This document shows, one piece after another, positions 47,901 to 54,479 of a stretch of DNA of 64,000 nt. The stretch is from Talpa occidentalis (lineage: Eukaryota > Chordata > Mammalia > Eulipotyphla > Talpidae), in the NCBI RefSeq assembly GCF_014898055.3, contig NW_023601212.1:38986329-39050328 (forward strand), in the 5' to 3' direction. Under the pieces are notes generated by a model. The model saw nothing but the letters and a program-made list of their open reading frames with translations, had not been told where the DNA came from and did no database searches. Both the position numbers and the translations under genes were made by a program. Position 1 is the stretch's first letter. Each line of letters begins with the position of its first letter.

Positions 47901-49401
47901 TGGAATAGACATCGTCTAATAGGGATGTGGGCATAAAATCTGTACTGCCCTAAGCTTCACTGGGAATGATGTCAAATCTAAGATCTGAAGGACATGCAGG
48001 CGACATCAGGGACCATGACAAGAGCAGTGAATAAAATTGTATATGGACAAAGACCCCAGGAGAAGAGTGCACAGTGTTGAGAGCATAAATAGACTCTAGG
48101 TGTCAAAGGTGGCTTCCTGAAGCAGGTGGCACCTCAGGACTTAATATTTAAACTGAAGGCAGAACCATGAGGGGCATAAACTAGATTAATTCAAGGCAAC
48201 AGCATGTGCAAAGGCCCTAGGATAAAAGGAGTAAGGAGTGTCAGATGGAAGGCAGGGCACTGCCAGCAGGATTGAAGCACTAGGGTGTTATTCTGAGCAG
48301 GCTTATCAACAAAGGAATGACATGATCCCAGCTGGCAGGGTCTCATCCTGGGCAGGGCCTGGGGTGAAAACGATTTACTCCCTTTGCTTAGACCGTGATC
48401 ATCGGCTCCTATCTGATTGCCCATGGCTTCTTCAGTGTCTACGGCATGTGTGTGGACACATTGTTCCTCTGCTTCTGTGAGTGACCCCTCACCCCAGACC
48501 TTGCCGGGCCCTGACCCCTTCTCCCCTATGGTCATAACATCTCCCTCTGATGGAGATACACATTTACTTTATGGGTGCCCCGCAGCTTCTCTAGGGATTG
48601 GCTGCCCCTCGTCCTAGGGCCCTGGCATGCCCTTTCAGCTTCCTCACTGTGCTTGAAGCTGCTCCATCCCTGGTCCAGGCTGCAGCTAGAACACTCTGCC
48701 CCTGGGCCCCGGCTTCAGTTTCTGGCTTTGTTGGGGGGATCTGTGGCTGCCACTAACTCTGGTCTCTCCATCTGTCTGTTTTTTTGTTTTCTCTTTTTCT
48801 CTTCCTCTCCTCCATGCCTGCTGGCTTCCCTGTTCTTCCCTGCCTCCCTCTTCCCCTCCCTTCCCGATCACCCCATTTTCCCCCTGCCGGTTCCTGGGGG
48901 GAGCCCAGGTGAGGACCTGGAAAGGAATGACGGCTCTCAGGAGCGACCCTACTTCATGTCGCCCGAGCTGAGAGACATCCTGTTGAAGGGGAGTGCGGAG
49001 GAGGGAAAACAGGCTGAAGTGGAGGCATAGAGAGGGAGGCTGGTTGGGGACCAGAGGCCTCCTTGTTTCCTCTTTATAGACCCGGGGGTGCATGTGGGGC
49101 TTCTTTGCTTGGGACTGGGGAGTGTGTGTTCACTTGTTTCTGAGCCCACTAGGGTCTGCCCTCTCCAGTCCCAGTATGTCTTGCTTCCTAACCCTCTGAG
49201 GCTTCTCTGTGCCCCTCATCTGCCCACCCTGTCCCTGGCGGCCCGTGCCTGTGGGCTTCCCTCATGCCACCTGCTCTGGGGCCTCTCTCCGCAGTGGAGG
49301 ATCTGGAGAGGAATGATGGCTCGACTGAGAGGCCCTACTTCATGTCTTCCAACCTCAAGAAGCTCTTGAACAAGACCAACAAGAAGCTGGCAGAATCGTA
49401 A
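20681..49401 (+). CDS. SLC44A2: Choline transporter-like protein 2, complete gene with two first and two last coding exons
   Basis: Exons 1a or 1b, 2-21, and 22a or 22b join in frame without stops. The common form starting at 1b and ending in 22b is 705 residues, near the human length. Ten membrane spans are readable: residues about 32-54, 232-275 (two), 318-384 (two), 425-470 (two), 500-525, 590-620 and 642-670. A large extracellular loop with conserved cysteines and N-glycosylation sites (NETT, NITE) follows the first span. The family carries choline, and CTL2 also ethanolamine, across plasma and mitochondrial membranes; in people CTL2 carries the HNA-3 neutrophil antigens and binds von Willebrand factor. 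Start codons match the two known human N-termini. Confidence 0.97.
20712..23280. other. SLC44A2 intron 1, SINE-free proximal part
   Basis: CpG-rich until about 20,980, then ordinary sequence. Probable old repeats: L2-like minus near 22,260-22,450 and MIR-like near 22,725-22,800. No exon recognised. Confidence 0.5.
23275..23865 (-). mobile_element. tRNA-derived SINE split by a nested SINE
   Basis: The tail end (23,282-23,320) and body (23,611-23,860) belong to one minus-strand copy. Confidence 0.9.
23321..23610 (+). mobile_element. tRNA-derived SINE nested within the previous SINE
   Basis: Duplication GAACTGGGGT at 23311-23320 and 23611-23620 is SINE sequence of the host copy. CTTTGATTCC near the B box is a small duplication. 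Confidence 0.93.
23866..24380 (+). repeat. Intronic DNA with an L2 3' end
   Basis: 24,115-24,212 matches the L2 terminus (GAGCTCAACAAATATTTGTTG). 23,870-24,090 is L1-3'UTR-like (CATTCACATGCTTCAAAATAC). Confidence 0.6.
24394..24662 (+). mobile_element. tRNA-derived SINE, younger type
   Basis: Duplication AAAAGTTCATTG at 24382-24393 and 24663-24674. The B box is damaged (GGTTTGCTCCC). Confidence 0.92.
24675..24960 (+). mobile_element. tRNA-derived SINE, older type, stacked
   Basis: Sits on the right duplication of the preceding copy and is followed by AAATGTTTATTG, a diverged third copy of the target. Confidence 0.9.
24978..25240 (+). mobile_element. tRNA-derived SINE, older type, third in the row
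   Basis: The A box is partly lost (GGCCTCTCTGATGGTTGTCTC); the rest is complete. Confidence 0.9.
25410..25525 (+). repeat. L1 3' UTR fragment
   Basis: TTTATAACATTTTATAAGTC and the following CATCTGTATATACTACATT resemble L1MA-type 3' ends. Confidence 0.6.
25540..25778 (-). mobile_element. tRNA-derived SINE
   Basis: Flanks AAGGAGAGTTTTTTT and AAGGAAAGTTATTTT. About 25 bases are missing in the middle near 25,640. Confidence 0.9.
25800..26335. other. SLC44A2 intron 1, no recognised element
   Basis: GTGGAATACTATGTTGCC near 26,055 recalls an old LINE-type repeat; otherwise nothing is recognised. Confidence 0.35.
26340..27010 (-). repeat. L2 LINE fragment
   Basis: Reversed L2: CACTGTGCAGTTACCCAATA to ATAGCCTGTGCAAAGATCCT and GAGCTCTGAGCAGAGGAGGG in the usual order. 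Confidence 0.75.
27063..27363 (+). mobile_element. tRNA-derived SINE, older type
   Basis: Head variant GGTGCTCCCTGGTGGCCTAG; long A tail ending at 27,363. Confidence 0.88.
27364..28913. other. SLC44A2 intron 1 with a reversed MIR
   Basis: 27,600-27,875 is a minus MIR (CAGAGTTCAAATCCCAGCTGC, GTGCCTCAGTTTCTTG). 27,880-28,910 holds nothing I recognise except weak MIR-like sequence at 28,310-28,500. Confidence 0.5.
28930..29222 (+). mobile_element. tRNA-derived SINE, younger type
   Basis: Perfect 16-base duplication AAAAATGTAAAGACTG at 28914-28929 and 29223-29238. Confidence 0.95.
29440..29712 (-). mobile_element. tRNA-derived SINE, older type, stacked pair
   Basis: AAATTAAG at 29432 and 29713 bounds it. 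Confidence 0.91.
29721..30000 (-). mobile_element. tRNA-derived SINE, younger type, stacked pair
   Basis: Bounded by CCAAATTAAG at 29711 and again at 30000. Confidence 0.93.
30010..30467. other. SLC44A2 intron 1, old repeat-like DNA
   Basis: Continuation of the sequence at 29,260-29,440 (CCAAGATGCCCATATCCTAA, then GAACAAGGAAATAATAAATC), similar to a common mammalian interspersed repeat that I cannot name with confidence. Confidence 0.4.
30468..31036. repeat. Long polypyrimidine tract, (CCCTCC)-type
   Basis: 539 consecutive C/T bases from 30,468 to 31,006, one A at 31,007, then more C/T to 31,036. Units are CCCTCC, CCTTCCCCCTCC and TCTCCC mixtures with internal larger duplications. It is in SLC44A2 intron 1, so pre-mRNA from P1 is pyrimidine-rich here. 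The 242-codon open frame across it is a composition effect. Confidence 0.98.
31037..31276 (-). mobile_element. tRNA-derived SINE next to the pyrimidine tract
   Basis: Its reversed tail merges with the pyrimidine tract; the B box region is deleted near 31,230. Confidence 0.9.
31540..31832 (-). mobile_element. tRNA-derived SINE, younger type
   Basis: Flanks CCCCTCTTTTTTT and CCCCCTCTTTAA; tail of ATTT and GTTT units. Confidence 0.92.
31833..33730. other. SLC44A2 intron 1, long SINE-free stretch
   Basis: 1.9 kb without recognised SINE. No exon, MIR or LINE I can name; 32,870-33,240 is moderately A-rich. Confidence 0.4.
33735..34003 (+). mobile_element. tRNA-derived SINE
   Basis: Flanks TACACACATAG and TCTACACATAG. 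Confidence 0.91.
34152..34412 (+). mobile_element. tRNA-derived SINE, older type with a 13-base duplication
   Basis: GAAGCTATCCGAAGCTATCC at 34,192 is a small tandem duplication after the A box; a deletion near 34,295 removes the CCCCTCAGCAGTG segment. Confidence 0.9.
34430..34710 (-). repeat. L2 LINE fragment
   Basis: Reversed L2 phrases: GAAAACCTTTCTGAAGAGCTG, then GACCTTGCAAAGGGCCTGAGG. Confidence 0.7.
35173..35451 (+). mobile_element. tRNA-derived SINE, younger type, best preserved copy
   Basis: Perfect 18-base duplication AAAATAATCGGTATGTTA at 35155-35172 and 35452-35469. Intact A and B boxes, so a recent insertion. Confidence 0.97.
35480..35960 (-). repeat. L2 LINE fragment
   Basis: GATTCTGGATAGATTCTGAAG and GATGGAGATGCCATTTCCGAG fit the reversed internal L2 sequence. 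Confidence 0.6.
35961..37125. other. SLC44A2 intron 1, mixed unique DNA
   Basis: 36,700-36,960 looks like a MIR (AATTGAGAAAACTGAGGTTC) ending in L2-like CAATAAATATTTGTTCAC. The rest is unrecognised. Confidence 0.45.
37141..37424 (-). mobile_element. tRNA-derived SINE, younger type
   Basis: Perfect duplication AAAGATGGGGATTTT at 37126-37140 and 37425-37439. Near consensus. Confidence 0.96.
37680..38160 (+). promoter_or_regulatory. SLC44A2: SLC44A2 downstream promoter (P2) and CpG island
   Basis: GC-rich, CpG-dense DNA around exon 1b, with tandem CAGTCCCGA units at 37,852-37,870. No TATA box. SINEs are absent from 37,425 to 39,165. Confidence 0.78.
38050..38086 (+). CDS. SLC44A2: SLC44A2 exon 1b (P2 first exon)
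   Basis: Encodes [12 protein letters not shown] plus one base, the counterpart of human MGDERPHYYGKH. Donor GTAGGC. It splices into the same exon 2 in the same phase as exon 1a. Confidence 0.93.
38638..38686 (+). CDS. SLC44A2: SLC44A2 exon 2, shared (P2 residues 13-28)
   Basis: Encodes [15 protein letters not shown] plus split Arg; cytosolic N-terminus. Acceptor TTTCAG, donor GTAAGG. Confidence 0.95.
38790..39165. repeat. Old LINE-like sequence in SLC44A2 intron 2
   Basis: AAATGCTCAAATTCACTGAA to GGTGCAGTCCTTTTAGGAAG resembles an old interspersed repeat family; resumes near 40,610 (GTGTGGGGAAATGGGTACTC). Confidence 0.45.
39168..39437 (+). mobile_element. tRNA-derived SINE, older type
   Basis: B box altered to GAGTTGGATCCCC, plus a short CCCC insertion. 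Confidence 0.9.
39438..39715 (+). mobile_element. tRNA-derived SINE, younger type
   Basis: Lands in the tail of the previous SINE (AAATCTT on both sides). Confidence 0.93.
39958..40260 (+). repeat. L1 3' UTR fragment
   Basis: GATTTATAATAGATAGGCTT and AATTTGACATCTGTATATGC match the L1MA-type 3' UTR. Confidence 0.65.
40328..40578 (-). mobile_element. tRNA-derived SINE in SLC44A2 intron 2
   Basis: Perfect 14-base duplication CTGAAAAGCTTTTA at 40314-40327 and 40579-40592. Confidence 0.94.
40829..40902 (+). CDS. SLC44A2: SLC44A2 exon 3 (P2 residues 29-53): first membrane span
   Basis: [20 protein letters not shown] then VGII; the first hydrophobic segment. Acceptor CCTAG, donor GTGAGT. Confidence 0.96.
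41019..41103 (+). CDS. SLC44A2: SLC44A2 exon 4 (P2 residues 54-81): start of first extracellular loop
   Basis: [20 protein letters not shown] then CGQKGTKN, highly conserved in CTL2. Donor GTGAGT. Confidence 0.96.
41573..41657 (+). CDS. SLC44A2: SLC44A2 exon 5 (P2 residues 82-110)
   Basis: [20 protein letters not shown] then EFQCPTPQ; loop with two conserved cysteines. Ends on a codon border, donor GTAACT. Confidence 0.96.
41810..41920 (+). CDS. SLC44A2: SLC44A2 exon 6 (P2 residues 111-147)
   Basis: [20 protein letters not shown] then [13 protein letters not shown]; cysteine-rich loop. Length is exactly 37 codons. Confidence 0.96.
42009..42069 (+). CDS. SLC44A2: SLC44A2 exon 7 (P2 residues 148-167): HNA-3 site
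   Basis: [20 protein letters not shown]. The CGG at 42027-42029 is residue 154, Arg, the position of the human HNA-3a/b (R154Q) polymorphism. Confidence 0.96.
42157..42280 (+). CDS. SLC44A2: SLC44A2 exon 8 (P2 residues 168-208)
   Basis: [20 protein letters not shown] then [20 protein letters not shown]. Two N-glycosylation sequons (NET, NIT) on the extracellular loop. Confidence 0.96.
42398..42481 (+). CDS. SLC44A2: SLC44A2 exon 9 (P2 residues 209-236)
   Basis: [20 protein letters not shown] then VSWYWIV; leads into the second membrane span. Confidence 0.96.
42573..42685 (+). CDS. SLC44A2: SLC44A2 exon 10 (P2 residues 237-274): second and third membrane spans
   Basis: [20 protein letters not shown] then [17 protein letters not shown]. 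Donor GTACGT. Intron 10 (1.26 kb) has a reversed MIR at 42,930-43,150 and a reversed L2 at 43,440-43,830. Confidence 0.96.
42930..43830 (-). repeat. MIR and L2 relics in SLC44A2 intron 10
   Basis: MIR about 42,930-43,150 (CCTTGGGCAAGTGACTCAGTC); L2 about 43,440-43,830 (AGTGCAAAGGCCCTGTGGCC). Between them is unrecognised AT-rich DNA. Confidence 0.7.
43942..44073 (+). CDS. SLC44A2: SLC44A2 exon 11 (P2 residues 275-318)
   Basis: [20 protein letters not shown] then [18 protein letters not shown]; intracellular loop before span four. Confidence 0.96.
44164..44263 (+). CDS. SLC44A2: SLC44A2 exon 12 (P2 residues 319-351): fourth membrane span
   Basis: [20 protein letters not shown] then [12 protein letters not shown]; the [12 protein letters not shown] block is a CTL family hallmark. 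Confidence 0.96.
44337..44429 (+). CDS. SLC44A2: SLC44A2 exon 13 (P2 residues 352-382): fifth membrane span
   Basis: [20 protein letters not shown] then [10 protein letters not shown]. The frame requires the donor GTATCC at 44430, which is weak at +4 to +6. Confidence 0.92.
44599..44683 (+). CDS. SLC44A2: SLC44A2 exon 14 (P2 residues 383-411)
   Basis: [20 protein letters not shown] then VGQTCDPE; extracellular loop, less conserved (CPAVGQTC against human CPFTAKTC). Confidence 0.94.
45131..45390 (+). CDS. SLC44A2: SLC44A2 exon 15 (P2 residues 412-497): sixth and seventh spans
   Basis: [20 protein letters not shown], then [20 protein letters not shown] and [20 protein letters not shown]. The NES sequon and CQF motif lie on the outside. 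Largest exon, donor GTATGG. Confidence 0.96.
45476..45570 (+). CDS. SLC44A2: SLC44A2 exon 16 (P2 residues 498-529): eighth membrane span
   Basis: [20 protein letters not shown] then [11 protein letters not shown]. Confidence 0.96.
45571..46240. other. SLC44A2 intron 16
   Basis: 670 bases of G-rich intron (GTGGGG and GGGGTGTGG runs on the sense strand) with no recognised repeat. Confidence 0.5.
46241..46344 (+). CDS. SLC44A2: SLC44A2 exon 17 (P2 residues 530-564)
   Basis: [20 protein letters not shown] then [14 protein letters not shown]. The cysteine cluster CLKCCFWC is conserved and a plausible acylation site (inference). Confidence 0.96.
46439..46512 (+). CDS. SLC44A2: SLC44A2 exon 18 (P2 residues 565-588)
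   Basis: [20 protein letters not shown] then RNII; a strongly conserved segment. Confidence 0.96.
46602..46672 (+). CDS. SLC44A2: SLC44A2 exon 19 (P2 residues 589-612): ninth span begins
   Basis: [20 protein letters not shown] then GSV. Donor GTGAGT; the following intron carries the only SINE between exons 3 and 22. Confidence 0.96.
46811..47073 (-). mobile_element. tRNA-derived SINE in SLC44A2 intron 19
   Basis: Older type. Left flank GAGCTACTTATTTT, right flank GAGAACTACTTTCTTT. Its right edge is only about 58 bases from exon 20. Confidence 0.92.
47132..47220 (+). CDS. SLC44A2: SLC44A2 exon 20 (P2 residues 613-642)
   Basis: [20 protein letters not shown] then LNYYWVPIL. Acceptor TTTCCAG, donor GTATGG. 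Confidence 0.96.
47221..48391 (-). repeat. SLC44A2 intron 20 with two L2 fragments
   Basis: 47,325-47,700 and 47,840-48,355 are reversed L2 (the second has CATGTGCAAAGGCCCTAGG). The polypyrimidine tract before exon 21 is short. Confidence 0.7.
48392..48476 (+). CDS. SLC44A2: SLC44A2 exon 21 (P2 residues 643-670): tenth membrane span
   Basis: [20 protein letters not shown] then VDTLFLCF. Its single-base overhang T joins either last exon in frame. Confidence 0.96.
48909..49030 (+). CDS. SLC44A2: SLC44A2 alternative last exon 22a
   Basis: Acceptor CCCAG at 48904-48908. Reads [20 protein letters not shown] and ends in a glutamate-rich tail ([13 protein letters not shown]), stop TAG at 49028-49030. 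It gives a 710-residue P2 protein. A similar longer C-terminal isoform is known for human CTL2. Confidence 0.85.
49295..49401 (+). CDS. SLC44A2: SLC44A2 last exon 22b (main form)
   Basis: Acceptor CCGCAG. Reads [20 protein letters not shown] and ends in a lysine-rich tail ([15 protein letters not shown]), stop TAA at 49399-49401. This matches the usual human C-terminus. Confidence 0.95.
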
Positions 49402-50505
49402 AGGCCTAGGTCCCCCACCCTCCAAAGTTTCACACTGGGTGCTGGGCGGCTGGGTTCAAACCCCCAGCCTGTTGGACTGATCCGAAGTCCTATCACTGCC
49501 GTCCCTGTCTTCCCATCATCCAGTTACCACCAGTTTCTGGGGACCTAGAAGACTTGGGGCATCTCCTCCCTGTGCCAAGAGGCAGAATTTTCACAGTAGC
49601 CCCCTAGGACTTCAAATTGAGTCACTGTACCCTCATTGGCTCAGATGGGGAGAAGTCCGCTGAGGCCACTGATGTCTGCCAGTTCCCCGAAACTTCCTGC
49701 CCCCTGCTTACAATGGGACAGTGTTGTGTCTTCAGAGTGGTGGTCGCAGTGAGCTTTGACTCCCAGTGCCCCTGTTTGCTCATGCCTGCTCTGGCCAGGA
49801 CCAAGGCCCTTCTCCAAGACTGAACTGGCTTACTGGACATCACAGGCATTTGTTTTTTGTTTGTTTGTTTTTTAACCTGGATGTGTAGTGAAGAGTCTGT
49901 TAGCTTTTTTCTGTCTCAAAATCAGAGATGGGACGGCTGAGGAGTACCATCCATTGTTCCCTAAGCGCTGGGTGTGGCTCAGGTGGGAGTGTGTGCGCTC
50001 AGGTTGGGGGAGAGTGTCTGTGGGGGAGGACAGCTGGGAACAGACTGGTGGACAGACCAGCGCAGGAGGAAGGAGCCCACTAATAACTGCTTAATGAAAA
50101 CCTGCTGACTGGCTGGAGGAGTTGTGAGAGAGAACTGACACAGCTCTCTTTGTGAGAGAGAAAACGGATCTACCGAAGGGACGATTTCAAGGGAAGGAGT
50201 AGGGGAAGATGCTGTGGGCAAACCAGAGTCACCCTGTCCAGACTCCTAACCTTGAGGATTCTTTTGCCAAAATTTATTAAAACTCAGGGGACCTGATCTC
50301 CGGGTTCCCCCTCTGCCATATTCCAAGTTCTTCTGACTTCACGTATTTGCTCATCAGCATTGTTCCAGGATCTCAGGGAGAACTCTGGGCCTGGGGTCTC
50401 CATTTCCTGTGCCTGCTGCCAGCCCTCCCACCTCCATTCTGTCTGCACATCCCGCGTGGAAATTGCACTCCAACCACTAATAAAGTGCCTACTGTACAGA
50501 GCCTG
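49402..50505 (+). other. SLC44A2: SLC44A2 3' UTR
   Basis: About 1.1 kb after the 22b stop, with no SINE. AATAAA at 50479-50484 is the best cleavage signal; an upstream TTATTAAAA near 50,274 is weaker. The end is set by the signal, about 20 bases downstream. Confidence 0.7.
50479..50484 (+). terminator. SLC44A2: Polyadenylation signal AATAAA of SLC44A2
   Basis: Canonical hexamer about 1.08 kb after the stop, followed by a GT-rich stretch (GTATTTGTGGG near 50,513). Confidence 0.7.
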
Positions 50506-50997
50506 GGCCTGCAGTATTTGTGGGATAAAGGGGGAGGCTGGCAAGGGCGACCCCAGCTTCCAGTGCTCTGGGATGCACTGAATTGGGGTCACTCTCCGCA
50601 GGGGAAGGCAGGAGGGAAAGCAGGAAGTATCTACTAGCGTCCCTTCTCAGCCTACATTCTACTGGCTCAGGTTTCCCTGAACAAATGCCCCTTTTTAGGC
50701 TCTGATCCCTAGAGTCCAGGAGGCAGTGGTGCCTGAACACCTCCCCCCCACCCAACACACACACACCTCCTTAGTCACGTGGCCTGGACTTGTGTTCCCA
50801 GGCCAGCTTTGTCCCTGGAGCCAAGGAACCTGGATGTTCACTGCTGCCCCCTGGCGCCGGTTGTCACCATCAACAGTGGGCCGTCTGCCCCATGATTACC
50901 TTTATCTTTCTCACCCCTAAGTCCCCGCCTCTGGAGTTATTTCTTAAATAATCACCACTTTGTGAGTACTCCCTATAGACTACCATACCCCACATTT

Positions 50998-51267
50998 TTT
51001 TAAATTTTATTTTTGCACAGAACAACTGGAGTGTAGGCCTGAGGTGCAGGGAGAGGTGGGAGGGTGAGCGGATTCACCAGGACAGAACAGGGAGCAGAAC
51101 AGGTGGATCCACCAAAATACACTGCTGAGGAGAGCCACGGGTGAGAGCACCAAAATACACTGCAGGAGAGGTCTCCTGCACCATGTGGGTCAGCTCCCTG
51201 GCCAGGGATTGAACCCAGGCCATGGCGGTGATAGCACTGAGATAACCCCTAGGCCATTGGGGAGGCC
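50998..51267 (-). mobile_element. tRNA-derived SINE
   Basis: Flanks CATACCCCACATTTT and CATACCACACTTCT; contains a 19-base internal duplication (CCAAAATACACTG twice). Confidence 0.9.
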
Positions 51268-51589
51268 CCATACCACACTTCTATTACTCGTTTTTTAGAG
51301 GATGAGCTTAAGGCAGGGAGATTTGATGAAGAGACTGGGGCTGGGAAAGCACTGAACCCATTTCTTTGACTCCAAAGCCATCAATCTATCTTCTGCTGAT
51401 GCTCTCTGGGCTCCAGGGTTGTTCACCTTGATCCTCTGAGTTCTTTTTCTTACCCCCACCCATGTTAGCCCTACTCCCATCCTGTCTCTCACTGGACCAG
51501 CGCTATCCCTCACCCTGATCTTTGGCTCCGCCAACCTTTCCCCTCCTTCACTGTTCCCTCTCTCAGGGACAGAAGGATACCTTTGAAAA

Positions 51590-51724
51590 AAAAAATTTTT
51601 TTAAAGATTATTTATACAAGCACTGGGTACAGTCAGAAGCTCAGGAGGGTGAGAGAATTCACCAGAGCCAGAGCAGGGAGCAGAACAGACAGACAGACGA
51701 AATACACTGCCACCAGGAGGCCCT
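51590..51724 (-). mobile_element. tRNA-derived SINE, younger type, internally deleted
   Basis: Tail half present; about 150 bases are missing between GAAATACACTG and CCACCAGGAGG. Flanks CCTTTGAAAAA and TCTTTGAAAAT. Confidence 0.88.
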
Positions 51725-51729
51725 GTCTT

Positions 51730-51965
51730 TGAAAATTTGAGTGCACACCCTTATCTGCTCAAGAACCCTCAAGGGCCCCCACCTCACTGCAGCCCCCTGG
51801 CTGTGCCCTATCTCTTCCCACTTGCTCTCTGATCCAGACACCCTGACCCCAGGTTTTATGCATAAAATGCAACCCACCTGGCTCTCCCTCTGACTAGTTC
51901 CTCTTCCTTACAGATCAGGGATCACCTCCTCAAAGAGCCTTCCCCTCTCATCCTAACGTTGGCCT
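51730..51965 (+). repeat. L2 3' region
   Basis: CTGATCCAGACACCCTGACC and AGATCAGGGATCACCTCCTC with AGAGCCTTCC follow L2 order. Confidence 0.6.
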
Positions 51966-51967
51966 CC

Positions 51968-52245
51968 CGGGCCTTCCCGGTGGTGCAACGGGTTAAGACG
52001 CAACCTATGAAACTATCCGCAGCCACTGCAGCACGAGTTTGATCCCCAGCCAGGGAGTTACCCATATGGCGCAGCAGACCTCTTCTGACTTGCCTGCTGC
52101 TCCTCTCAGCAGTAGATCTGCCTGTTTTGTTCCCCACTCTGAGTGGGGGTGAGAGGATTCACCAGAGATCTCACCCCCCACACCACTGGCCTGTACCCCA
52201 GTTCTTACATGCATAAATAAATAAATCTTTAAAAAAATAGCTGGC
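51968..52245 (+). mobile_element. tRNA-derived SINE with a fold-back inversion
   Basis: Older type. The segment at 52141-52168 is the reverse complement of the expected TCTCTGGTGAATCCTCTCAC region. Confidence 0.9.
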
Positions 52246-52257
52246 CTCCTGTTCATT

Positions 52258-52527
52258 TTTTTTAAAAGATTTATTTATTTATGCATACAAGAACTGGGGT
52301 ACAGGCCAGAGGTGTGGGGGATGAGAGGATTCACTAGAGACAGAGTGGGGAACAGAACAGGTGGATTGACTGAAATACACTGCTGAGGGGAGCAACAGGC
52401 AAGCCAGGAAGAGGTCTGCTGCCTCATGTGGATCATCTCCCTGACCGGGGATTGAATTCCTGCTGCAGTGGCTATGGTAGCTTCATAGTGCTGCATCTTA
52501 ATCCCTTGCAACACCAGTGGGGCCCAC
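52258..52527 (-). mobile_element. tRNA-derived SINE
   Basis: Flanks CTCCTGTTCATTTT and TTCCTGTTCACGTT. Confidence 0.91.
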
Positions 52528-52619
52528 TTCCTGTTCACGTTCATATGAGAACAAGAAAAAATCCCAGAGGATGTTATTTGAGGACTTGTTTTCATTATAT
52601 GTTACATTGCTTGAAGTCA

Positions 52620-53290
52620 CAGCTTCCATGAGCCTATTGAAGATGAGTACTTACTATGCAGGCACAGAACAGTTTAGTGAATATAAAGAAAGGGCTAAGC
52701 ACAGTGCCTAGTCCAGGGGACATGTACATGTTAATGCTGTATTAGTATATTAGTAACAGCATTTACGGTTCAGTCTTTCATGCATGCTGAAAGCCCTCTG
52801 ACTAACTTCCTCTGAGTGAAGTAGAAGCAGGGCGATCAGTGAAGAGGCTTTAGTCCAGGCATGTGTTGATGGTGAACAGGACTCTGAGGTCTTGGGAAAG
52901 TGATGAAAAGCCTGTGAAGTTTGGTTATTTGATTATGGACCTGATCTGACTTACTACATGGGAAAGAAACAGAAGGACCAAAGAAGCTGGAGGGTGCAGG
53001 ACTTCGAGAGAGCCAGTTCAGGCAGAGTCCTGCCCCGTGAACTCGTAGGGAGCTCTGTAGGATGAGTTGTCCCGCACTAGTAAATTGGAGACTGAAGGTT
53101 GCACCTGGGAAAAGGAAGTTGCCAGGCACTTCTGAGTGTGTAGGTAAATAATGTTGACAGTGTAGTCATAGCCAAAGGTTAGTAATCGAAGAATTGTAGG
53201 AGCAGGCAGGCTGTTGTACAAAAGTATACAAAGCTCTGGCAAAGATGCAAAGAAACAAAGTGGATCTGAAGGGATTCAGACAGGAAGGTC
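52620..53290 (-). repeat. L2-like intergenic DNA
   Basis: GACCTGATCTGACTTACTAC near 52,937 fits reversed L2; the rest is less clear. Confidence 0.5.
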
Positions 53291-53329
53291 CTTCACAGGG
53301 AAGTTCTTTTTTGTTTTTTTTTTTTGTTT

Positions 53330-53596
53330 TTATTTTTTAGATTTATTTATTTATGCATACAAGAGCTGGGGTACAGGCCAGAGATGGGGGGGTAATGAGA
53401 AGATTCACCAGAGACAGAGTAGGGAGCAGAACAGGCTGACTGACTGAAATACACTTCTGAGGGGAGCAGCAGGCGAGACAGGAGAGGTCTGCCTCACTAT
53501 AAGGGTTGCTCCCTGGCCGGCCGGGGATCGAACTCATGCTGCAGAGGCTGCGGATTGCTTCATAGTGTGGTGCTTAACCCCCCGTGCCACCCAGGG
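53330..53596 (-). mobile_element. tRNA-derived SINE, first of a pair
   Basis: Flanks GGGAAGTTCTTTTTT and GGGAAACCGTTTTG. Confidence 0.9.
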
Positions 53597-53609
53597 AAAC
53601 CGTTTTGTT

Positions 53610-53880
53610 TTTTTTTAAGATTTATTTATTTATGCATACAAGAACTGGGGTACAGGCCTGAGGTGCAGGGGGTGAGAGGATTCACCAGAGACAGAGTAGA
53701 AAGTAGAACAGGCAGGTCGACTGAAATACACTGCTGAGGAGAGCAGGGGGCAGGCAAGACAGGAGAGGTCTGCTGCGCCGTGTGGGTTGCCTTCTGGCCG
53801 GCCGGGGATCGAACTTGTTCTGTAGTGGCTGCGGACAGCTTCATAAGTTGCATCTTAACCCCTTGCGCCAAGGGAGGCCC
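53610..53880 (-). mobile_element. tRNA-derived SINE, second of a pair
   Basis: Follows the first in the same orientation; right flank GGGAGGTTATTTTGG. Confidence 0.9.
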
Positions 53881-53884
53881 AAGG

Positions 53885-54470
53885 GAGGTTATTTTGGACC
53901 CCTGGAATACAAAACCGCTAAGGGAAGCTGTCGCCTACATGCATGGATGTGTCTGAACTCTAGGGAAGAATTCCAGGCTAGAAGCCAGTGGCAATCAGAT
54001 GTGCTCGGTGTTTTCATGATCTTTCAAGTGCTAGGACTGGCTGAGGTCACCAGGGGATTAAATGTAGTGGCTGGAGGTCATAGCTCTGGAGGGGCGGAGG
54101 AAAGTGGGCACAGGGGGTGTCAGAGAGGGGCATCAGTGAGTGGCAGGCAAGCAATGTGGGCATGAGTGCTTGAGGTTGTGATAGTGGCAAATGTGGACAA
54201 CAGTGACTATTTTCTTGTGGAGAAAAAAAAGCAAGGACATGGGCTGAGAACACAGTGGAGTGTGGGGGAAATGTTGGAGGTTTTAAGAAAGATGTGAGTG
54301 ATGATCTAGCTGCACAGGATGGGAGAGCACTGCATGAGTGAAGAATATTAAGATTGTGTTATTATTTTCAATTTCCCCAACTCACAGAGGTGGGAGGTGC
54401 AGACAGAGTTAGATTTAGGTAGGGTTGCCGAAGTAAAGTGGGGATTGAGGGTGAATTAAGGAATGATACC
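53885..54470 (-). repeat. L2-like fragment
   Basis: GTGCTAGGACTGGCTGAGGTC to GTTGGAGGTTTTAAGAAAG; moderate resemblance to reversed L2. Confidence 0.45.
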
Positions 54471-54479
54471 GGAGGGATC

